Of a stretch of DNA of 6,876 nt, positions 1 to 6,876 are shown one piece after another. Below the pieces are notes generated by a model. It was not told the DNA's origin. It worked only from the letters and a program-made list of their open reading frames with translations, and ran no database searches. Every line of letters starts with the position of its first letter. Within the stretch, counting starts at the first letter, position 1. Made by a program: the position numbers and the translations under genes. Source of the stretch: Thermoanaerobaculales bacterium (GTDB taxonomy: Bacteria > Acidobacteriota > Thermoanaerobaculia > Thermoanaerobaculales > Sulfomarinibacteraceae); contig JALOKS010000250.1 in NCBI GenBank assembly GCA_025456385.1, positions 1 to 6,876 of the forward strand, written 5' to 3'.

Positions 1-573
1 TGGGCGGCGGTGCCGGGCGTTCCGGCCAGGCTCCGCTTCCGGGCCGACCGGGTCGACGCGGAGGGCCCGACCGCGGTGCTGGTCGACTACAAGACGGCGA
101 AGCCGGAGGTCGAGGCGAAGACCGAGCCCTCCCGGAGCGACAACCTCCGCGTCCGGATCGCCCGCGGGCGCCTGCTCCAGGCGGCCGCCTACGCCCAGGC
201 CTCGGGGGCCCGGGACGCGCGCGGGAGGTACCTCTATCTCAAGCCCGGCGATGACTGGGTCGACCTGGTGCGAGAGCTGAGCGTCGATCGCGACGACGAA
301 CGGTTCCTCGAGCCCTTCGCCGAGGCAGTGCGCTGCATCGTCGCGGCGAGGGAACACGGCCTCGCCTTTCCGAGGCTCGAGGAGGCCAACGGGCGCGAGG
401 CCGCGCACTGCGGCCACTGCGGCGTCGCCGAGGCCTGCCGCCGCGCCGACTCGGCATTCCGCAGGGATCTCGTGCGCTGGATGCAGGGCGCCGAGGGCGC
501 CGGCGATCCCTCCGTCGATGCCGCCCGCGAGCTGTGGTGGCTCGGCTTCGTGCGCGAGGTGGAGCTCGAATGA
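1..573 (+). CDS. addB: AddB-like nuclease subunit, C-terminal part (5' end outside window)
   Basis: This is the last ~190 residues of a RecB-family (PD-(D/E)XK) nuclease. The frame is open to the left edge, so the start is missing. Seen (residues counted from the GTG at 10): an R-A-D-R-V-D segment with Asp13, the strand V-D-Y-K-T with Asp26 and Lys28, and a downstream L-L-Q-A-A-A-Y helix with Gln57. These are the usual metal-binding and catalytic positions of the family. After the nuclease core come Cys134, Cys137 and Cys143 in C-x2-C-x5-C spacing. This matches the three C-terminal cysteines that help hold the 4Fe-4S cluster of AddB; the fourth cysteine should lie upstream, off-window. AddB partners AddA in end resection and Chi recognition. 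The stop overlaps the addA start as ATGA, which supports the pairing. Cas4 has a similar fold and cysteines, but the addA neighbour argues against it. Whether the upstream part has AddB's inactivated helicase fold cannot be seen. Confidence 0.85.
   Translation, partial: WAAVPGVPARLRFRADRVDAEGPTAVLVDYKTAKPEVEAKTEPSRSDNLRVRIARGRLLQAAAYAQASGARDARGRYLYLKPGDDWVDLVRELSVDRDDERFLEPFAEAVRCIVAAREHGLAFPRLEEANGREAAHCGHCGVAEACRRADSAFRRDLVRWMQGAEGAGDPSVDAARELWWLGFVREVELE
557..564 (+). promoter_or_regulatory. Shine-Dalgarno site for addA, inside the addB 3' end
   Basis: AGGTGGAG ends 5 nt before the ATG at 570. It supports ATG 570 over the in-frame GTG at 534, which would overlap addB by 40 bases and add 12 Arg/Ala-rich residues ahead of the conserved region. 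The ATGA overlap suggests translational coupling. Confidence 0.6.
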
Positions 574-3500
574 GCGGGCGGGACGTCGACCCGAGCACCT
601 CCGACGCCGCCTCCCGCCGGCTCGCGCAGAGCGAGTTCGAGCGCCCGGTGGTCGTGGTGGCCGGGGCGGGGACCGGCAAGACGGCGCTGCTGGTGGCGCG
701 GGTCGCCGTCTGGTGTGTCGGCCCGGGCTGGGAGCGGCACGCCGCGCGCGCGGCCGATCCCGCCGATCCTCAGACCGTTGCCCGCAAGGTGATCGAAGGG
801 GTCGTGGCCATCACCTTCACCGAGGCGGCGGCCGCGGAGATGGCGCGCAAGATCGGGATCGCCCTCCTCGACCTCGCCGAGGGCGGGTTCCCGGTGGGCT
901 GGGACCCCGCGCCGGGCCTGCTGCCGGGCGAAGCCGGGGAGATCGCGCGCCGCGCCCGCGCGCTCGCCGAGGAGGGCCACCGGCTGGCGGTGTCGACCAT
1001 TCACGCCTTCTGCCAGCGCCTGCTCGCCACCTATCCGCTGGAGGCGGGCCTCCACCCGCGCTTCGAGGTCGACGCCGACGGCACCCGCATCGAGGCGCTG
1101 GCCGAGGAGGCGGTGGAGGAGGCCCTGCGCGCCCTCGGCGCGAGCGGCGACTGCCGCCACTGGGAGCGCCTCGCCGTGGAGGGCGTGGGCCCGGCGATGA
1201 TCGTCGAGGCGCTGTGCCAGCTGGTGGAGGCCGGGGCCGGCCCGGGCCTGTTCCGCGACGACCCGTTCAGCGATGCGTCGGCCGCGGTCATGCTGCGGCG
1301 GCTGCGGTCGGCCCTGGCCCGGTACTCGGGCGCCGTCGGCGACCGCCTCGTCGGCGTCAGGGGCAAGGTCACCGAAGAGACCCGGGTGGCTCTCGCAGAG
1401 CTTGGGGCGCGGCTGGTCGACCTCGGTCCCGAGATCTCGATGGACGCCCTCGTCGGCCTCGCCGAGCTGATCGGCGACAAGGTGGTGGAGCGGTTGAAGA
1501 AGTGGTCGCGGCTCGATCTCACGGGAAGCGAGCGCGACGGCTTCGGTGAGGCGGTCTACGAGGCGGCCGAGGCGGCGGGGGAGATCGCGGCCGCGTTGGC
1601 CCCGCTGGTGGACCCGTGCCGGGAGCAGCTCGAGGCGTCGCGGGCGGTCGTGGCGCCGCTGCTGGAGGCGGTCCAGCACCGCCGGAGCCGGGCCGGGCTG
1701 GTGACGTTTTCGGACCAGCTGCGGCGGGCCGAGAGGCTCCTCGGTGTGTCGCCAGGGGTTCGCCGCGAGGTGGCGGCAGCCATCGACCACCTCCTGGTCG
1801 ACGAGTTTCAGGACACCGACGACGTCCAGTGCCGGCTCGTCGAGTCCCTGGCCCTGGCGGGCGAGCCGTCGCGGCGGCCGTCGCTGTTCATCGTCGGCGA
1901 CCCCAAGCAGTCGATCTACGCCTGGCGCAGCGCCGACCTCGCGGCCTACGACAGCTTCGTGCAGCGGGTCGTGGGCTCGGGCGGAGTGACCGTGGATCTG
2001 GTGAGCAACTTCCGATCGGTGTCGCCGATCCTCGAGGAGGTCGAGCGGCTGGTCGCGCCCGTGATGCGTCCGGAGCTGGGCATCCAGCCGCCGTTCCAGC
2101 GGCTCGAGGCCACCGGCGAACGGCGCGGCGTGCCGGGCATCGACCGCCCGCCATGGGGGACGGTCGAGCACTGGGTGACCTGGCCGGAGGGCGACGACGG
2201 CGTCGGCCCCGAGAAGGGCAACTCCGACCGCGCCACCTCGGCGCTGGAGGCCTCGGCGCTGGCCGCCGACATCCGCCGGCTGCACGAGCAGGGCGCGATC
2301 GAGAGATGGGGCGAGGTGGCGGTCCTGCTTCGGGTCACGACCGCGCAGGAGGAGATTCTGTCCGCCTTCCGCGAGGCCGGCATCCCGTACGAGGTGGCCC
2401 GTGAGCGGGATTACTACCGCCAGCGCGAGGTGGTGGAGCTGGCGGCGCTGATCCGCTGCATCCTCGAGCCGACCGACACGCTGGCGCTCCTGACCGTGCT
2501 GCGCAGCGACGTGGTCGGGGTGCCAGACGCGGCGCTGGCGCCGCTGTGGGACGCCGGCCTCCCGGGCGCGATGGCTCGGCTGACGGGCCCGCACGCGGCG
2601 GCGGCGGAGGGCGTGCGGGCGAGCATCGAGGCGGCGCGGGCCGCCACGCCCGTCGGCCTCCCCGGCGCCGACGCGCTCCCGAGCTGGCCGGCCGCCGTGC
2701 AGTCGGCGGCGGAGACCGTCGCGGCGCTGCGGCAGTCGCTAATCGACGACCCACCGGACGTCTTCGTCGAGAAGGTCCGCGTCCTGTGGCTCGCCGAGGT
2801 CACGGCGGCCGCGCGCTATCTCGGCGCCTTCCGGCGGGCGCGCGTCGACCGCTTCCTCGCCGACCTCGAGGCGACGCTGGTCGCCGGCGAGCACGGCGAC
2901 ACGGAGCTCGCGCGCTTCCTGCGCCGCGCGGTGGAGCAGGGCGAGGAGAGCCGGGTGCCGGTGCCGCCCGACCTCGAGGCCGACGCGGTGCACGTCATGA
3001 GCATCCACCGCGCCAAGGGCCTCGACTTCGAGCACGTCTACGTGGCCCAGATCCACAAGGGCGGCATGAGCGGCGGAGACCGCGCGACGGCCGCGGTGCG
3101 CGGGATCGACGGGCATCCGGAGTACCGCCTCTTCGGCTGGCTGACACCCGGCTTCGCCGCCGCCGAGTGGGTGCAGGCCCGGAAGACGCGGGCCGAGATG
3201 GTTCGCCTGCTCTACGTCGCGACGACCCGGGCGAAGAAGAGGCTGGTGGTGTCGGGAGGTTGGGGAGCGCCCGGGCTCGAGGTGCCGCCCGAGGCGGCGG
3301 CGGACTTCGCCCGTCTGCTCGGCCGCCGCCTCGACCCGGGCGCAGTCGACGGGCAGATCCACGCCGCGGCCGAGCGCGCGCCGGACGCCGCGCCGCAGGT
3401 GCTGCGGGTGATGCCCGCGTTCCGGGCGCCGGCCGACGCGCCTGCGGCGGCGCCTGAGGCGGAAGCCCGGCGGCGCCCCGCGAAGGGTCGGCTGCGGCTG

Positions 3501-4190
3501 GCGGCGGAGCTGGCCGCGGCGCGCCGGGCGGCGACGGAGCGGATGGAGCAGCCGGTGTTCCGTTCCGCGTCCGCAGAGGCCCACGAGGGGCTCGAGCGCG
3601 CCGAGGCGGAGGCGGACCGCGGCCCGACCGGGGCGCTCCCGGATCGTGGGCCGGCGATGGCGGTGGGCACGGCAGTGCACGATCTGCTGGAGACCCTCGA
3701 CCTGGGATCCGGGCTCGCGGAGCAGATCGAGGCGCGAAGGGCGGGCATCGTGGCCGAGCTCGGCGCCGGATTCGACGGGAGCCAGGCGTCGCAGTGGGCC
3801 GGCGAGCTTCTGGCTCGGCTCGGGGCAGGCGCGTGCCTGGCTCATCTTGAGCGGGTTCGGGCCCGGGTGCTCGCCCGCGAGCTGCCGGTCGTGCTGTGGT
3901 CCGAGCGTGCCGGTGGGCCGGGGGCCGTCGTGTCGGGCTTCGTCGATCTCGTCTACCGCGACCCCGATGACGGACGGCTGGTGGTGGCGGACTACAAGAC
4001 CGACCGCCTCGAGGGCGAGGAGGCCCTGGCCGAGCGCACGGCGGTCTACGAGCCGCAGCTGCGAACCTACGCCAGCGCCCTCCGGCGGGCCCTCTCGCTT
4101 GACGAGGAGCCGCACCTCGAGCTCTGGTACCTCGCCGCCGACCGGATCGTGCGGCTCAGGTCTCGTGAACGTTCAACGTTGGAACGCTGA
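570..4190 (+). CDS. addA: AddA-like ATP-dependent helicase/nuclease subunit
   Basis: A complete 1206-residue protein, close to the ~1200-1230 usual for AddA. It should work in the cytoplasm with AddB, unwinding and degrading double-strand ends to prepare 3' tails for RecA. Superfamily 1A helicase motifs appear in order: Walker A AGAGTGKT 31-38, motif Ia ITFTEAAAAEM 81-91, Ib STIHAFC 142-148, motif II VDEFQDT 410-416, motif III GDPKQSIYAWRSAD 443-456, motif IV SNFRS 479-483, motif V SIHRAKGLDF 811-820 and motif VI YVATTRAKKRL 882-892. A low-complexity Ala/Arg/Glu-rich stretch (~930-1025) links to a C-terminal RecB-type nuclease: GTAVHDLLE 1033-1041 (His1037), Asp1126 in GFVDLV, Asp1141 and Lys1143 in DYKTD, and Gln1163/Tyr1167. 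All expected catalytic residues are present, so helicase and nuclease are both probably active. It overlaps addB by 4 bases. RecB is excluded by lack of recC/recD-like neighbours. AdnB-type naming is possible if the upstream subunit turns out to carry an active motor. The last ~8 codons look atypical (see findings). Confidence 0.93.
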   Translation: MSGRDVDPSTSDAASRRLAQSEFERPVVVVAGAGTGKTALLVARVAVWCVGPGWERHAARAADPADPQTVARKVIEGVVAITFTEAAAAEMARKIGIALLDLAEGGFPVGWDPAPGLLPGEAGEIARRARALAEEGHRLAVSTIHAFCQRLLATYPLEAGLHPRFEVDADGTRIEALAEEAVEEALRALGASGDCRHWERLAVEGVGPAMIVEALCQLVEAGAGPGLFRDDPFSDASAAVMLRRLRSALARYSGAVGDRLVGVRGKVTEETRVALAELGARLVDLGPEISMDALVGLAELIGDKVVERLKKWSRLDLTGSERDGFGEAVYEAAEAAGEIAAALAPLVDPCREQLEASRAVVAPLLEAVQHRRSRAGLVTFSDQLRRAERLLGVSPGVRREVAAAIDHLLVDEFQDTDDVQCRLVESLALAGEPSRRPSLFIVGDPKQSIYAWRSADLAAYDSFVQRVVGSGGVTVDLVSNFRSVSPILEEVERLVAPVMRPELGIQPPFQRLEATGERRGVPGIDRPPWGTVEHWVTWPEGDDGVGPEKGNSDRATSALEASALAADIRRLHEQGAIERWGEVAVLLRVTTAQEEILSAFREAGIPYEVARERDYYRQREVVELAALIRCILEPTDTLALLTVLRSDVVGVPDAALAPLWDAGLPGAMARLTGPHAAAAEGVRASIEAARAATPVGLPGADALPSWPAAVQSAAETVAALRQSLIDDPPDVFVEKVRVLWLAEVTAAARYLGAFRRARVDRFLADLEATLVAGEHGDTELARFLRRAVEQGEESRVPVPPDLEADAVHVMSIHRAKGLDFEHVYVAQIHKGGMSGGDRATAAVRGIDGHPEYRLFGWLTPGFAAAEWVQARKTRAEMVRLLYVATTRAKKRLVVSGGWGAPGLEVPPEAAADFARLLGRRLDPGAVDGQIHAAAERAPDAAPQVLRVMPAFRAPADAPAAAPEAEARRRPAKGRLRLAAELAAARRAATERMEQPVFRSASAEAHEGLERAEAEADRGPTGALPDRGPAMAVGTAVHDLLETLDLGSGLAEQIEARRAGIVAELGAGFDGSQASQWAGELLARLGAGACLAHLERVRARVLARELPVVLWSERAGGPGAVVSGFVDLVYRDPDDGRLVVADYKTDRLEGEEALAERTAVYEPQLRTYASALRRALSLDEEPHLELWYLAADRIVRLRSRERSTLER

Positions 4191-4198
4191 ATTGTTCC
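4165..4198 (+). repeat. Possible degenerate heptamer repeat spanning the addA stop
   Basis: Related 7-nt words can be read in succession here: GTTCAAC, GTTGGAA, CGCTGAA, TTGTTCC (4171-4198), preceded by GAAC. They cover the last codons of addA, its TGA stop and the first bases downstream. The match between units is loose, so this is a suggestion and not a clear array. It also contains a small inverted repeat, CGTTC/GAACG, with a 7-nt loop. Confidence 0.3.
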
Positions 4199-4206
4199 GC
4201 CCGCCC

Positions 4207-4225
4207 GGCAGCCGGGACGGCTGCC
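4207..4225 (+). terminator. Hairpin just downstream of addA, no T-tract
   Basis: GGCAGCC (4207-4213) and GGCTGCC (4219-4225) form a perfect 7-bp stem with a 5-nt GGGAC loop, 17 bases after the addA stop. No run of T follows on the + strand, so it is at best a weak or Rho-assisted end for the addBA transcript, or a 3'-end-stabilising hairpin. Confidence 0.35.
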
Positions 4226-4269
4226 CCACAGAGTCCCGGTCAGTGTGATCACGGTCTCTGTTGTGGGGC
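4223..4269. repeat. Inverted repeat in the convergent intergenic region
   Basis: GCCCCACA (4223-4230) is exactly complementary to TGTGGGGC (4262-4269). An alternative pairing uses GCCCC/GGGGC plus ACAGAG (4228-4233)/CTCTGT (4256-4261) with a 3-nt bulge. The left arm shares bases 4223-4225 with the preceding hairpin, so the two folds exclude each other. The loop includes the small palindrome GTGATCAC. Function unknown. Confidence 0.35.
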
Positions 4270-4373
4270 CCCGTCCCGATTCCCGGGGGTGTGGGCTGAG
4301 ATACAACGCCGCAACGTGTGAACGCACTGGTTCCGTCGCCCCCGCGCTCCAGCGCACGCGTGAGCCTTGTTTC

Positions 4374-4407
4374 TTCGTGCCGCCAGGCCCGGGCCTGGCG
4401 GCACGAA
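4374..4407. repeat. Perfect 34-bp palindrome, possible terminator for the addBA side
   Basis: The left arm TTCGTGCCGCCAGGCCC (4374-4390) is followed with no spacer by its exact reverse complement (4391-4407). Beyond one mismatch (4373/4408), three more T/A pairs extend it to 4370-4411. It lies between the two convergent gene pairs. As RNA it gives a ~15-bp GC-rich hairpin on either strand, so it could stop transcripts entering from either side, but T-rich sequence lies 5' of the stem on both strands and neither strand has a T-tract after it. Confidence 0.6.
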
Positions 4408-4429
4408 AAAACCCGGCGTTGCAGCCGGG

Positions 4430-4430
<1 letters not shown>
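4406..4430 (-). terminator. Intrinsic terminator of sucCD
   Basis: Read on the minus strand, ACCCGGC (4430-4424) pairs with GCCGGGT (4417-4411) around a 6-nt loop. It is followed directly by five T (4410-4406), or six counting the last stem base. This is a textbook Rho-independent terminator. Its stem begins at the final base of the sucD stop codon, so there is no spacer between gene and terminator. The T-tract is shared with the edge of the neighbouring 34-bp palindrome. Confidence 0.85.
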
Positions 4431-6492
<2,062 letters not shown>

Positions 6493-6496
6493 CGCT

Positions 6497-6503
6497 CCTC
6501 CTT
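6497..6503 (-). promoter_or_regulatory. Strong Shine-Dalgarno site for sucC
   Basis: On the minus strand AAGGAGG lies 4 nt before the sucC ATG (6492). It is a near-consensus site and rules out the upstream in-frame GTG as the main start. Confidence 0.8.
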
Positions 6504-6507
6504 CAGG

Positions 6508-6531
6508 GGCCGCCCCGACCGGGGCGCGGCC
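6508..6531 (-). promoter_or_regulatory. Hairpin in the sucC leader
   Basis: GGCC-GCCCC (6508-6516) and GGGGC-GC-GGCC (6521-6531) form a 9-bp stem with a 2-nt bulge and a 4-nt loop, 4 nt upstream of the ribosome site in the sucC transcript. There is no T-tract, so it is not an intrinsic terminator. It could stabilise the 5' end or be an operator-like inverted repeat. If transcription starts from the candidate promoter just upstream, the hairpin would sit at or across the start point, which leaves its role uncertain. Confidence 0.35.
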
Positions 6532-6560
6532 ATTTTGTACCAACTTTCACGAGCGGGCAA
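6532..6560 (-). promoter_or_regulatory. Candidate sigma-70-type promoter for sucCD
   Basis: On the minus strand TTGCCC (6560-6555) and an A/T-rich TACAAAAT (6539-6532) lie upstream of sucC in otherwise GC-rich DNA. The spacing is 15 nt to TACAAA or 17 nt to CAAAAT. Both boxes deviate from consensus, so this is only the best local candidate. Confidence 0.3.
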
Positions 6561-6601
6561 GGGCGGGAGGGCGATGCGAGAATGAGGGGCACGAGAAGGT
6601 T

Positions 6602-6671
6602 GAATTCGGAATTCGGAATTCGGAATGAGGAATTCGGAATTCGGAATGAGGAATGAGGAATGAAGAACGAG
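6602..6671 (+). repeat. Tandem heptanucleotide repeat array
   Basis: Ten consecutive 7-nt units run in perfect register. The order is GAATTCG x3, GAATGAG, GAATTCG x2, GAATGAG x2, GAATGAA, GAACGAG. A more diverged AAATGCG follows at 6672-6678, and a lone GAATGAG lies upstream at 6580-6586, out of register by one base. The two unit types differ at positions 5 and 6, and the 3' units are the most diverged. The array is purine-rich on the + strand and far richer in A/T than its surroundings. It lies between the divergent sucC and the right-edge gene. A short open frame across it encodes a periodic N-S-E-F-G-I-R-type peptide, which looks like a by-product of the repeat and not a gene. Confidence 0.9.
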
Positions 6672-6715
6672 AAATGCGGCCGGGGCGGCCCGAGCCGGAT
6701 CCGCGCGGCCGGTGC

Positions 6716-6723
6716 GGAGGAGG
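6716..6723 (+). promoter_or_regulatory. Shine-Dalgarno site for the right-edge gene
   Basis: GGAGGAGG ends 5 nt before the GTG at 6729. This is the best-placed ribosome site near the start of the truncated gene and is the reason GTG 6729 is preferred over the overlapping GTG 6723 or the ATG at 6660. Confidence 0.5.
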
Positions 6724-6728
6724 TGAGG

Positions 6729-6876
6729 GTGGGTGAGCGGACGAGGTCTCGGCCCGGGTGGACGGCAGCCGAGCTGCGGGTGCTGGAGGGGCTCGACTCG
6801 CCGCGGGCGATCCAGGACTTTCTCGACGCGATGCCCTACAACCCGGAGCCGGTGTGCCGCTCGCCGCGTGAGGTGC
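6729..6876 (+). CDS. Conserved protein of unknown function, possibly transglutaminase-like (3' end outside window)
   Basis: The frame stays open to the right edge and gives 49 residues from GTG 6729. Seen: a basic start, then PGWTAAELRVLEGLDSPRAI, then QDFLDAMPYNPEPVCRSPREV. From memory, the 'LDSP-x-x-I-Q-x-F-L-D-x-x-P-Y-N' opening followed by a 'C-R-S-P-R' turn resembles the N-terminus of uncharacterised transglutaminase-like proteins. Their presumed catalytic Cys lies further on, in a segment not in this window, so the function is not established. The frame is also open upstream to an ATG at 6660 that falls inside the heptamer array. GTG 6729 is preferred for its ribosome site and because the sequence before it is low-complexity. 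The gene diverges from sucC, and no clear promoter is visible other than within or beside the repeat array. Confidence 0.6.
   Translation, partial: MGERTRSRPGWTAAELRVLEGLDSPRAIQDFLDAMPYNPEPVCRSPREV

Noticed and set aside
534..569. The upstream in-frame GTG as the addA start.
   Set aside because: ATG 570 has a suitable ribosome site and a standard ATGA overlap with addB; the extra 12 residues have no family support.
1..573. Cas4-like nuclease of a CRISPR or defence system.
   Set aside because: The fold and cysteines are shared, but the gene is coupled by a 4-base overlap to an addA gene, and there are no cas genes or CRISPR repeats in the window.
234..2594. A 786-codon open frame on the minus strand opposite addB/addA, and another of 458 codons at 2739-4115.
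   Set aside because: Shadows of the high third-position GC of the real genes. They are Arg/Pro/His/Gly-rich with no recognisable domain, while the + strand frame shows a full helicase-nuclease motif series.
4305..4328. AACG occurring three times at 8-base spacing (4305, 4313, 4321).
   Set aside because: Only four bases are shared between units, which is too little to call a repeat in GC-rich DNA.
4280..4345. A stretch with GGGTGT, GGGCTGAGAT and GTGTGAAC...CTGG, slightly reminiscent of a TPP (THI-box) riboswitch.
   Set aside because: The helix normally preceding CTGAGA has no 5' strand, the ACCTGATC core is missing, and no gene follows on that strand. The likeness is probably chance.

Overview
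The window is a GC-rich bacterial chromosome segment. Its genes have strong G/C preference at third codon positions, which explains the very long antisense open frames. The gene content is ordinary chromosomal housekeeping: an AddAB-type recombination nuclease and succinyl-CoA synthetase. The high GC, the gene families and the heptanucleotide intergenic repeats would fit an Acidobacteriota- or Deltaproteobacteria-like genome, but the window has no decisive taxonomic marker and this placement is a guess.

Layout, left to right. Positions 1-573 (+) are the 3' end of a gene for an AddB-like subunit, with a RecB-family nuclease core and the last three cysteines of an Fe-S cluster. It overlaps by 4 bases the complete addA-like gene at 570-4190 (+), a UvrD/RecB-family helicase fused to a second PD-(D/E)XK nuclease. 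Positions 4191-4429 are a convergent intergenic region rich in hairpins. It holds a canonical intrinsic terminator for the opposite strand and a perfect 34-bp palindrome. Positions 4430-6492 (-) are sucC and sucD, transcribed leftward in the order sucC-sucD with a 4-base overlap. Positions 6493-6728 are a divergent intergenic region with a possible sucC promoter, a leader hairpin and a tandem 7-nt repeat array. From about 6729 to the right edge (+) runs the start of a conserved gene of unknown function, cut off by the window.

How the genes work together: AddB and AddA would form one heterodimeric helicase-nuclease that processes double-strand DNA ends for RecA-dependent repair. SucC and SucD form the succinyl-CoA synthetase that carries out the substrate-level phosphorylation step of the TCA cycle. 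The two pairs converge on a shared 3' region and are not functionally related. I found no CRISPR array, tRNA, rRNA, transposase, prophage or evident new multi-gene system. The most unusual features are non-coding: the heptamer array, the long palindrome beside the sucD terminator, and a possible degenerate heptamer repeat running into the end of addA.
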